A stretch of DNA of 64,000 nucleotides from Leptasterias polaris (lineage: Eukaryota > Echinodermata > Asteroidea > Forcipulatida > Asteriidae). The stretch spans positions 62,001-126,000 of the forward strand of contig JAZGTN010000063.1 of the NCBI GenBank assembly GCA_037783415.1, in the 5' to 3' direction. The position numbers and the translations under genes are program-made. The notes under the pieces are model-generated. The model searched no databases. It saw only the letters and a list, made by a program, of their open reading frames with translations, and was not told where the DNA came from. This document shows, in pieces, positions 47,775 through 57,388 of this stretch (positions are counted from its first letter, which is position 1; every line of letters begins with the position of its first letter).

Positions 47775-49561
47775 CCCCCCCCCACAATTTAACAAAATCT
47801 CAGAATTCTACTCACCAGTTTCACTGTGAATCTTATCAGCTGTTATCAGTTAAGTAATTGTTTTATAAACATTCACCCTGGAACCGATTCCCCAAGGCCA
47901 GTGATCCATAACCCACAAGCCTACTTGCTGGTGTCAAATCACCGAAATGCTGAAGAGCAGAGAGAAAGTCCTATTGTTTCTTATTCAATTTCTCGAGATA
48001 TATTTGGTCGATTTTTATGATTCAAAGTTGCTTTAATGATAACATTTAACTCACTTTCCCAATACTTCACATTTTAAACAAGAAACTGTGAAATTTCGTC
48101 GATGGTTCTGTCTGTAAACTCACAGGCAATGACACCCTAAACCACATGTTTGCACTTTTGATCAGATAAGAAAGATCTTGTTGAAAACTGCTCATTCCCA
48201 AACCAGTTGGTATGAACCCGAGTTTGTCATACATGTAGGCAAACTCAGATCTGCTTTTAATGTGTGATTCACGTATTGAGTTGAAATTTTCTTAATATCT
48301 TATCTTAATCATTTCTTTAAAACTACTATTTCAGGATAATTTTTATATCAGGTTGTAGAATTAACCTTGCTCAAACTTTTGGACAGACTTGACAACATTT
48401 TGACATTTACATCTGTTCCAAAAAGGACAACAAATGACGCACAATAGTATAAAGCAGCCTTTCCCTGGCCACTCAAACTTTAAATTATGTTTCTCAAGCA
48501 TATTTTCTTAGAAGTCACCTTGCAAGTGTGTTGCCCTTGCCCTGGCCACTCAAACTTTAAATTATGTTTCTCAAGCGTATTTTCTTAGAAGTGTATTTCA
48601 ATTTACACATGTATGTACTTGTACTGTATAGGTACATGTAGGAAGACATTTCGCATCAATCGGTGTTACAACTTATAGTGCACCCTAGAGGATAATCCAT
48701 CTACTATTTGGAATATTTATAACTCCAAAATATGACCCCCATTTCACCTTTACTTATATCTTCGCACCTATCAGTTGACCCGCATTGACGACGCACGATA
48801 GCGTATTAACGTGTGAACAACCTTGCCCTGGCCACTCAAACTTTAAATTATGTTTCTCAAGCGTATTCTCTTATTTATTTGTTTATGTTTGAAAGTCTCA
48901 AATAATAAACCACAAGGGAAACTGACTGGGTAAATTTTAAATGATTTTGGATTGAACAAGAAAAAATTGACTAGAGCAGGATTTGAACCAACGACCTCCG
49001 GATTGACGTGCCGGCGCTCTACCAACTGAAAGTCTGTAACAAATCACACTTAAGAGACCGGCGGTTGCTTTATGCGGATCATACTAAGGTCAAATAGGTC
49101 TTAATTTTTTGTCATGCGCGTGACCTCACATGACCTCTACTTCCGGTCGAAACCGGAAATGCCCAGTAACTTGAAAGTGGGAATTTTTTTTGAGTTGTTT
49201 TTAACTATGTTGTGATCTGGCAAGTATCTGGTTTACGTCACATAATTCAAAAGCGCCCTCTAGCGGCAGGCTGAAAACACACAATTTAAAGCTCTTGGGC
49301 AATTCTAGATACTTTGTACAAAGTGTGACCCCATTTGAACTTTCCCTGTCAAAACCGGAAGTTGAAGTTTCATATGACAACCTTTATGCTATGATTTTGC
49401 ACAGAGATCAACAAGAGGTACAAATAAATATTTTGCCCGTCAGCACAGCACAATTAGACAAAAAACCTTCACACAATAATTTTCCTATTTTTATTTACGC
49501 AGTCACTTTATTTCGTTCGAGCCGAACACCCTGAGTTTGTCCACAAACTCTAGATTTCTAG
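47775..49561 (+). repeat. Solo, 5'-truncated copy of the 2.2-kb repeat
   Basis: Corresponds to about the last 1.5 kb of the units at 57389-63994. It ends with the same hairpin (49533-49550), TAGATTT and CTAG (49558-49561). Differences from the tandem units are a triplicated CCCTGGCCACTCAAACTTTA segment (48475, 48538, 48826), a SINE insertion at 48899 and absence of the second CRE-bearing sub-repeat. Confidence 0.85.
48899..49026 (-). mobile_element. 5'-truncated tRNA-derived SINE with TSD
   Basis: Flanked by TGAAAGTCT at 48890-48898 and 49027-49035. The tandem 2.2-kb units are uninterrupted here, which gives an empty site. On the minus strand it starts inside an A box (GTTGGTAGAGCGC), has a B box (GGTTCAAATCC) and continues into a short tail ending near TTATTATTTG. 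Confidence 0.75.
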
Positions 49562-50790
49562 TGTTTCTTGAATTTCTTTTTAAAATTAAATACTGATCGT
49601 TACAACGGGAGAATTTTTGTCAAAATTTGTTGTTTTTCAATTAGTTATAGTTATTAAGTTATTTATCCTCAACAAAAATGTATTAAGTCTTTAAGGATTA
49701 TGTCATATGATATGACATGTTTACTATTTCCCTTGACGCTAAAGTTCATTGTTACTGTGCGCCTTGAGTTCAAGACTAAGCACTTCTACACACGAGTTTC
49801 GTAAAGTTTCAACGTTAAAGTTTTACTCTCCAGATTCCCTTTTTGACCAAGTTTATTGCCGTTTTAAGGTATGTAGACCTTATTCATCTTTTGTAAGATT
49901 ATGTCAGGATTTGGCAGGTTCGATCTGTGGGTTTGCAATACTCCGTATTATGTTCTTTAGAGACGTTTTAGATCGTTTGTTGTTTAATCCTCCGTACAGT
50001 TACTGCCTAGATATGGTTGCATGTATTCAGTGCGGGGAGCCTGCGCCATTGTTTTAGAGGTGCGCGGGTCTTGCGTAGGACTTTCCCTTCTTCAGTTCTC
50101 ATTATCGCTGGTGGTTTTAATTGTTAGGAGATTAGGATTTATCTACGTTATGTTCAGGTGTTTACTAATTTCCATGTTAGTTGATTCATATTGTTGTTCT
50201 TCGATATACGAGGCGATTTACAACGCACTACTTTTTGCCTTTTGGATGGAAGTTAGTATAGCAGGGCTACGCTCGTTCAGTGTCGCGGATTGATGTTGTC
50301 TGTGTAAGTTGGTGATTCGCCGCCCAGAGTTAGTCTCGCCGTCAATCGTCTATAAGTTTAGCTAGGCCAATATAGTTAGGCTGTGTTTTTGCACTTATGT
50401 TTATTTCCAGCAAGGATTTGAGCAGTCTAAGTTTTCTTGTATTTTTGCTTAATTTCAGAGTAAGTTAGCTAGAATAAGGAAGTTTTGCCTCAGTTTGCAA
50501 TTGCAGTGTGTACCTGTACTTACAAGGTTACTTTTTTGTTCTTGTTTCAGGAAATCACACACAGTTGTTGAATGTTTCTACAAATAGTTTAAAGGAGCTG
50601 AATAGAAATAAAGCAGTTGAACAGTTTAAAGCAGCTCACTTCGTCAATTTATTGCAACAACGTGGTAAAACTTTATGATCTCGTCACAGATTAAATTAAT
50701 GGTTCTTGAGTTTCTTTTAAAAATTAAATACTGAGTTACAACGGGAGGTTTTTTGTCATTTGTTGTTTTTCAATTAGTTATATCCTCCCC
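49562..50790. repeat. About 85-bp direct repeats flanking 1.05 kb
   Basis: AAATTAAATACTGA...ACAACGGGAG...TTGTTTTTCAATTAGTTAT occurs at 49565-49650 and 50705-50788. Between them are a palindrome (49700-49718), a donor-like AAG|GTATGT (49866) and an acceptor-like TTGTTTCAG (50549). An AATAAA lies at 50607. No open coding frame spans the inferred junction. Possible short non-coding transcript. Confidence 0.4.
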
Positions 50791-50799
50791 TGTCCGGTT

Positions 50800-51215
50800 T
50801 TCGATGTAGTATGCCTTTTTCTTTGAATTGAAAACAAATAAAAATATTCCATAATCAACTGATGCCCTAATTACCTTCCTTTGTTTATAAGAAATATGCA
50901 AACATATATTAAAACGTGATGGACATTGAAACTTTCACACCACGCACCGATCTTCGATGACTTCAATAGCGTCCCATTTGTTTTGAGTTTGACCTGTTTT
51001 CGATGCAAACAAGAAAGTATGGTGTCCGGGTGAAGCCATACGTGGAAGAAACATCTGCAGTGACTACAAGTGTTCTGTAAGACTTAGTGTATGACTCTAT
51101 AGCCAGCAGTTTTCTTCATTTTATTCAACATATTTTTTATCTAGTTCTAAAAATAACCATGGTATTTTTCCAAAAAAAATAAAAAAATGTAAATAATTTT
51201 TGGCTTTGAAATCTT
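50800..51215. other. Sequence without recognised feature
   Basis: AT-rich. Nothing supported. Confidence 0.4.
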
Positions 51216-51773
51216 ATTTTTATTTAGTTTTGTGTCTTTTTATGTTTCTTAACATTTAAAATAAAGCATATAAATAAACAGTGATCATCGAATCACAAAG
51301 CTGATGTTTAAATTTTAATATTAATAAAAAAAATGATAGAGTGTTACAAAAAAAATTATCCAGACTATTAGAAAATGATATAAGGCACGTGGCTTCTTTA
51401 AGCCTCTGTATTTTTTCCCCCAGAATGCTCAGCAGAATGTTCAGTCACATGATTTGATCATCGTGAATTGTGAATTGAAAAAGTGTTTGATGAAACTTTT
51501 TCGGTGGGGAATTTTTTATTTTATGGCCCCGACAGTATGACATATTTTTGTACCTTGCAGAAATGCCTAAATACCACAACTTTTTGCATTTACAAGTGCA
51601 ACTAACCAGTGGAGCCTTTCATGTTTCCAAGTTTTGGTCAAATGAGAGGAGACTCTTTGCTTGGCAAGTCAAACCACAAAAATTGTATCTAGGGACTGTT
51701 TACATCGCGCGCAGAGAGGTAAAAGATTTGCCTCGATTTCAGGGACCCCCTGAATACAGGGCGTCCTACGATA
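51216..51773 (+). repeat. Left arm of large inverted repeat
   Basis: Nearly identical, in inverse orientation, to 54545-54552 plus 55509-56007. It contains an ORF (51548-51781) mirrored in the other arm, but five of six differences between the copies change amino acids. The right arm carries an extra 946-bp insertion. Confidence 0.85.
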
Positions 51774-52270
51774 GTTATTAAGTAGACCCAGTAACTGGGG
51801 CGCTGTACTCATTTTTTGAAATTTTGTCTTATCTTTCGTACTACTACTAGCGCCCCAGGAAATACATACGTCGCGATTCTGGATTCTCTGATTTGGCATC
51901 ATTTTGAATAGGGTAGCCACAAAAAATGCCTCAGACTGACAAAAATACCCAACAAAATTGCTTTAAAAACGCCTACTGGCTTCTTGATATGTCTAAGGTG
52001 CAACATCAGGTATTTAAATGTACTCACGATTTTGTTTTGTGCTGCAATTTTACGTTTTTGTCGAGCAGATCGATGAAAATGGTGGGCAGAGTCCACTGAT
52101 CTCTTAGAGATCAGTGGTAGAGTCTCGTTGCCCGAGTCTCGTTGCCCGAATCTCGGCCCCCTCAGCTCCTTACAGTTTCATCGTCGCGATGCATTCTGGG
52201 TAGTATATTTAGTCAACGACTGTTTGCAGCGAGTGCACAAAGTGTGTGCAATGTATTCGTAGCAGTGTTG

Positions 52271-52400
52271 TATGACTCGAGTCACAATTTCGGTGACTCG
52301 AACTTGACTCGAGTCACGTCTGCAAAAGACTCGGACTCGGACTCGGACTCGACAATCATGACTCGGACTTGTCCCCGAGGACTCGTGACTCGAGTCACGT
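52271..52400. repeat. GACTCG hexamer array (left TIR)
   Basis: Repeated GACTCG and GACTCGAGTCACG motifs at the inner end of the left TIR, mirrored at 53630-53757. Confidence 0.85.
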
Positions 52401-53040
52401 ATTTTCACAAACAATACCTTTTTTAAATATTAAAATCAATTCCGATGATCCGATCGTCATTCCAGGAGTACACACACTATGGGATGGAGTTTACGTCGAG
52501 CACAATCAATAGTACACTTATGTCGTATGGTGTTGCAAGTAATAGTGTAACGCTTTTCGTCGTGGGGTCTATTATGGTACGGGCCTGGACACAAATAATG
52601 CACGGGAGGCTTTGTCTCTGTTTACATATCCTTTTATTAACACATAATCATTCTTTAAATCAGGTAATACAACAGTAATGAGGTTTCATTAACACAATCT
52701 ATACCTTAGATCTTGTTGTCCGTAACTCTGCTGTCTGTCAGGGTGCTGGGGCTTACAGTTTACAAGGGCTTCTTTTTAATAGGTCTCTCTGCTTCCAGCT
52801 CTGAACGACAACTCCGCTAAAAGCGCGGGAACACACGCTGCTCTGCGCATCCGGCCATCTACAGCATGCGGCTGTTTCCTGCCGGCGCGCACCAAGCCCC
52901 ACCAGCCCGACAGACAGCCCCACCTTTTGATAAACTCTACAATAGTGTTCGTGATTATTGTGTAGATGGCCATGTACCTACAGCGCGTGTACACCGGTAT
53001 GTTCGATTCGTTTGTTCAATACGCATATTTAGGGATGCAC

Positions 53041-53255
53041 GACACCAGTATCATGCTAGACTTGGTTCCAAGTCTGTGTTCGTGGTTTTTAGTTGTCCTG
53101 ATAGCCGATACATTATTGGCTGAACGAAACAGCGCCCTCTTGTGGATAAATCACGTGTGATAGCCAATCTGCAGGGGAATTTTGCATGGCCGATGCAGAA
53201 AAATAACCGCAGTCTCAGACTTGAAATCAAGTCTAGTATCATGCTGGTATTCTGT
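53041..53255. mobile_element. Small nested MITE-like element
   Basis: About 35-bp imperfect inverted termini: CCAGTATCATGCTAGACTTG near the left end, and a related inverted copy at the right. Each contains its own short palindrome (AGACTTGGTTCCAAGTCT). No clear target duplication. Confidence 0.5.
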
Positions 53256-53398
53256 CAACGTTAACACCATAGCAAACTGCTTGTGCTTGATTCATATTAC
53301 CAGGGAAATGGCATGTCTGGTACCTGTAAAACACAGCCCGCATATTGCACTGTGATGGCTGTGTGTTGTTTGCACCAGTTTCTACACATGGTCGACAC

Positions 53399-53427
53399 AC
53401 TGCACACACACACACACACGCACACAC
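53399..53427. repeat. (CA)n microsatellite
   Basis: About 14 CA dinucleotides with one interruption. Confidence 0.9.
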
Positions 53428-53629
53428 GTCAAGTTTGGTCACGTCACTAGTAAAAAGTAGTACAACATTTTTTTAATCATGGCATCTGCCGTTCCGCCCC
53501 GTATTGTTTCTTATGGTTATACCAACTTTAACAAAAACTTTAACAGAACTTTGTTTCAATTAAATGTGCTTTATTTTGTCATTTCCAATTCTTTTTTTAC
53601 GACATTTGGTTTGCAATCAATATTTAAAC

Positions 53630-53757
53630 AAGTGACTCGTGACTCGGACGAAGTGACTCGTGACTCGGACTCCCCCTCGGACCAAGTGACTCGGGACTCG
53701 GACTCGACCCAAGTGACTCGAGACTCGGACTCGGACTCGACACAGGTGACTCGACTA
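53630..53757. repeat. GACTCG hexamer array (right TIR)
   Basis: Mirror of 52271-52400 with different unit numbers. Confidence 0.85.
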
Positions 53758-54357
53758 CAACACTGATTCGTAGACGAGGCGTGTGCACACTTTGTGCACT
53801 CGCTGCAAACAGTCGTTGCCTAAATATACTACCCAGAATGCATCGCGACGATGAAACTGTAAGGAGCTCGAGGGGGCGCACGGCAGTGGCGGCCATTGAT
53901 TCGGGCAAAACGAGACTCTGCCCACCATTTTCATCGATCTGCTCGACAAAAACGTAAAATTGCAGCACAAAACAAAATCGTGAGTACATTTAAATACCTG
54001 ATGTTGCACCTTAGACATATCAAGAAGCCAGTAGGCATTTTTAAAGCAATTTTGTTGGGTATTTTTGTCGTTCTGAGGCATTTTTTGTGGCTACCCTATT
54101 CAAAATGATGCCATATCAGGGAATCTAGAATCGCGACGTATGTATTTCCTGGGGCGCTAGTACGGAAGATAAAAGACAAAATTTCAAAAAATTAGTACAG
54201 CGCCCCAGTTACTGGGTCTAGTTATCAAGTTATTTATCCTCAACAAAAATGTATAAAGTCTTTAATTTAATTAAGGATTCCCTTTCTTGAATCAAGTTAA
54301 AAACAACAAAAATTCCCCTTATGTTATACTAGAAAATCATTGCAACAATAGCAAAAA

Positions 54358-54512
54358 ATGCATAGGGGCGACTCTGGCGGGGCGACTCTGGCGGGGCAAC
54401 TTTGTAGGGGGCGACATTGTGAGGGGGCGAGTTTGTAATTGGAGGGGGCGAGCTTGCTGGGGGTGACTTTGCAGGTGGCGACTTTGTGAGGGGCGACTTT
54501 TTGCCGGGGGGC
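54358..54512. repeat. GGGGCGACTTTG-type minisatellite
   Basis: About nine imperfect units of 15-20 bp with runs of 3-6 G (GGGGCGACTCTGGC, GGGGGCGACATTG, GGGGCGACTTTTTG). It lies in the spacer between the two arms of the outer inverted repeat. Confidence 0.8.
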
Positions 54513-54562
54513 GAGATGACTGGCAATCCGTCGAGCGAGCTACATATCGTAGGGTACGCCCT

Positions 54563-55508
54563 TAGCCCACCTTGTTGAGCTGTAATGGCTCTCTTTTAAC
54601 ATCGGTCTCATAACACTCACCATTACAGCCCACCATCCATACATGTCTTAAACGCGAAGTTTTAAAGTACGAGCAAGTCGTACCTCTTTGATCGCACATT
54701 TCTCCCGTTTATAAACATCCCATACTACTCCAACCTACATGTACCTTACTTTGTTCCTTACATCTGAGGAATTTTTATGATACATTCCATGGCTCATCAA
54801 ATGATGGCTTTATTTAAATACGATTTTTAGAAAATGGCAAAAAAAAACGGTGTACAAAAATCGCATTGAAGTTCGTCGTGCCTGGGGGCCGCCATCTTAC
54901 TTATGATTCGCTGCCTGTTAATCATGAGAAAGTCAGGGCGCCCGGCTGATCTACCAAGTCATTAATATGCATAAGATGATGTCGCGGGCTAACTTATGTC
55001 GCTCACCCAATGAACATGCAACTTGTGAAGATGCAGCGTCATGGTTACATATTCATTAGATGGGCAAGTCTCAAGCTAGCAACAGTACCGCGCGACGTCA
55101 CCTCATACATATTTATGACTTGGCAGACCAGCCGGGCGGCCTGACTTTCTCATGATTAACAGGCAGCGAATCATAAGTAAGATGGCGGCCCCCAGGCACG
55201 ACGAACTTCAATGCGATTTTTGTACACCGTTTTTTTTGGCCATTTTCAAAAAATCATATTTAAATGAAGCCATCATTTGGTGAGCCATGGAATGTATCAT
55301 AAAAATTCCTCAGATGTAAGGAACAAAGTAAGGTAGGTTGGAGTAGTATGGGATGTTTATAAACGGGAGAAATTTGCGATCAAAGAGGTACGACTTGCTC
55401 GTAGTTCAAAACTTCGCGTTTAAGACATGTATGGATGGTGGGCTGTAATGGTGAGTGTTATGAGACCGATGTTAAAAGAGAGCCATTACAGCCCAACAAG
55501 GTGGGCTA
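54563..55508. mobile_element. 946-bp foldback element with long TIRs (10-bp TSD)
   Basis: It starts TAGCCCACCTTGTTG and ends with its complement CAACAAGGTGGGCTA. The arms pair over about 430 bp, leaving a centre of roughly 80 bp (54996-55080). GGTACGCCCT flanks both sides (54553-54562 and 55509-55518). The other arm of the surrounding inverted repeat (near 51762-51770) carries the site once, without the insertion. Long TIRs and a 9-10 bp duplication suggest a Mutator-like non-autonomous element. Confidence 0.85.
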
Positions 55509-56007
55509 GGTACGCCCTGTATTCAGGGCGACCCTGAAATCGAGGCAAATCTTTTACCTCTCTGCGCGCGATGTAAACAGTCCCTAGATACAATTTTTGT
55601 GGTTTGACTTGCCAAGCAAAGAGTCTCCTCTCCTTTGACCAAAACTTAGAAACATGTAAGGCTCCTCTGGTTAGTTTCACTTGTAAATGCAAAAAGTTGT
55701 GGTATTTAGGCATTTCTGCAAGGTACAAAAATATGTCATACTGTCGGGGCCATAAAAAAAAAAAGTCCTACCGAAAAAGTTTCATCAAACACTTTTTCAA
55801 TTCACAATTCACGATGATCAAATCATGTGACTGAACATTCTGCTGAGCATTCTGGGGGAAAAATACAGAGGCTTAAAGAAGCCACATGCCTTATATCATT
55901 TTCTAATAGTCTGGATAATTTTTGTTTGTGATTCGATTATCACTGTTTATTTATATGCTTTATTATAAATGTTAAGAAACATAAAAAGACACAAAACTAA
56001 ATAAAAA
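55509..56007 (-). repeat. Right arm of large inverted repeat
   Basis: Inverse copy of 51216-51773. At 56007 similarity stops after AAATAAAAA, exactly where a CTAG-ended element begins. Confidence 0.85.
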
Positions 56008-56037
56008 CTAGAGTTATTTGCATTTGTGCACAAATGC
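56008..56037 (-). repeat. Helitron-like 3' terminus (hairpin + CTAG)
   Basis: On the minus strand the perfect hairpin GCATTTGTGCACAAATGC is followed by 8 bases and CTAG|T. The uninterrupted paralogue at 51216 shows that the insertion lies between A and T. Confidence 0.65.
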
Positions 56038-56039
56038 AG

Positions 56040-56800
56040 AGCTGTTTCGCTAATAATAGTTTCAAATTACTCAATTGAATATGAAAGTCTTTTTGTATTC
56101 GAAGCAGTTATAAAGTATCAAGCCTGTTTAAAAAAGAATTTTGATTATACATGTAGCATGCTCCGTTAGCAATTTATGACTTAAAGGGGCAAAAAATGAA
56201 AAAATCATAACAAATCGTGTGATGACGTCATCATGACGTCATTACAAATTTAACAGGAACTTGCCATTATCTAACGACTTGCCAAGTTTCAACAGAATCA
56301 GACCTATACTTTTGGAGATATACGACTTCAAAAAGTGCACCTTTAATGTCACGTCACGTGACCCCTGATGACGTAATCAGTCTAAAACTTCACACGTACA
56401 TGTACATGTATGTTGGCTGCCTGACAGTCATCATGTGTATCAATTTTGAAGCGATTACAATAAACTTCGCCACACACATCTTCTCAAAGTGCATTTTGAA
56501 CAGTTTTCCAACTGCCACTAGAGGGCGCTCTTTAATATTATTACGTCATTGGTATTTTTTTTGGAAAGTACATGTTAGCCGCACACTAACATCGTTAAAA
56601 GCAACTTCATAACTTTTGTCACTTTTGAATTACGAGGGCACTTCCGGTTTTGACCGGTTTCGACCGGAAGTAGAGGTCACGTGAGGTCACGCGAGGTCAC
56701 GCACACTGAATAAAATGAAGCCCTAATTAATCCCTACCCAATCCTGTAAACAGAATCGTACGGTCTCTTGTGGCTGATTTGATACGGATTTTCAAATATT
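56040..56800. repeat. CRE and AGGTCA-bearing repeat block
   Basis: Contains two CRE-type TGACGTCA motifs at about 56224-56243, a CTAGAGGGCGC segment at 56518, the palindrome-like ACTTCCGGTTTTGACCGG and three AGGTCA half-sites. It shares order with 37440-38110. No coding frame. Confidence 0.7.
56674..56699 (+). promoter_or_regulatory. Three AGGTCA half-sites spaced by 4 (DR4-like)
   Basis: AGGTCA at 56674, 56684 and 56694 is separated by CGTG and CGCG. A perfect E-box CACGTG overlaps (56678-56683). DR4 is the known layout for several RXR heterodimers. Function here is unproven and the sequence lies in a repeat. Confidence 0.4.
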
Positions 56801-56801
56801 T

Positions 56802-57362
56802 AGCTGTTTCGCAGCGAAGCGCAGCGAAACAGCTCTTGTTTTTGTTAAATTTTTAATTTTTTTTTTAGCTGGTTCGCAGCGAAACAGCTCTTGTTTTTGT
56901 TAAAGTTTTTTTGTTTTTTAGCTGTTTCGCAGCAAGCGCAGCGAAACAGCTATTGTTTTTGTGTTAGTTTTTATTTTTAGGTGTTCGTGCAATATGAGCA
57001 CGAACACCTCTTTGTTATTGTTCCGTTTTTTTTTTTTTAGGTGTTCGGCTAGCAGCCGAAAACCTATTGTTATTGTTAATTAGGTGTTCGGCTAGCAGCC
57101 GAAAACCTATTGTTATTGTTAAGTTTTTAGGTGTTCGTGCAATATGTGCACGAACACCTCTTGTTATTAGGTGTTCGTGCAATATGAGCACGAACACCTC
57201 TTGATTTTGTTCTGTTTTTAGGTGTTCGGCTAGCAGCCGAAAACCTATTATTGTTAAGTTTTTTTATTTTTTTTTTTTTAGGTGTTCGGCTAGCGGCCGA
57301 AAACCTATTGTTATTGTTAAGTTTTTTTTTTTTTTAGGTGTTCGGCGATCCGCCGAAAACCT
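56802..57362. repeat. Array of eleven hairpin + T-run modules
   Basis: Hairpins start at 56802, 56867, 56920, 56979, 57039, 57082, 57129, 57169, 57220, 57280 and 57336. Three have AGCTG...CAGCT ends and eight AGGTG...ACCT ends. Each is followed by TTGTTNTTG and usually a T-run of up to 13. Stem bases vary together (for example GGCT/AGCC, GGCG/CGCC, GTGC/GCAC). Confidence 0.9.
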
Positions 57363-57388
57363 ATTGTTATTGTTAAGTTTTTTTTTTT

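Larger units (their letters stand above)
51783..54220. mobile_element. 2.4-kb long-TIR element, Mutator-like (9-bp TSD)
   Basis: Long terminal inverted repeats of about 590-620 bp (51783-52400 and 53630-54220) start TAGACCCAGTAACTGGGGCG. The flanks GTTATTAAG (51774-51782) and GTTATCAAG (54221-54229) are a 9-bp target duplication with one change. The uninterrupted sequence GTTATTAAGTTATTTATCCT occurs at 49651, which supports the insertion. Long TIRs with 9-bp duplication fit Mutator-like elements. No transposase is recognisable inside. Confidence 0.75.

Noticed and set aside
48960..49026. Functional tRNA gene on the minus strand
   Set aside because: It lacks the 5' acceptor arm, and TSDs mark it as a SINE insertion.
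51548..51781. 77-codon ORF shared with 55486-55728
   Set aside because: Lies in inverted-repeat arms. Five of the six differences are non-synonymous. A splice-acceptor-like TACCTTGCAG precedes it, but no gene context is visible.
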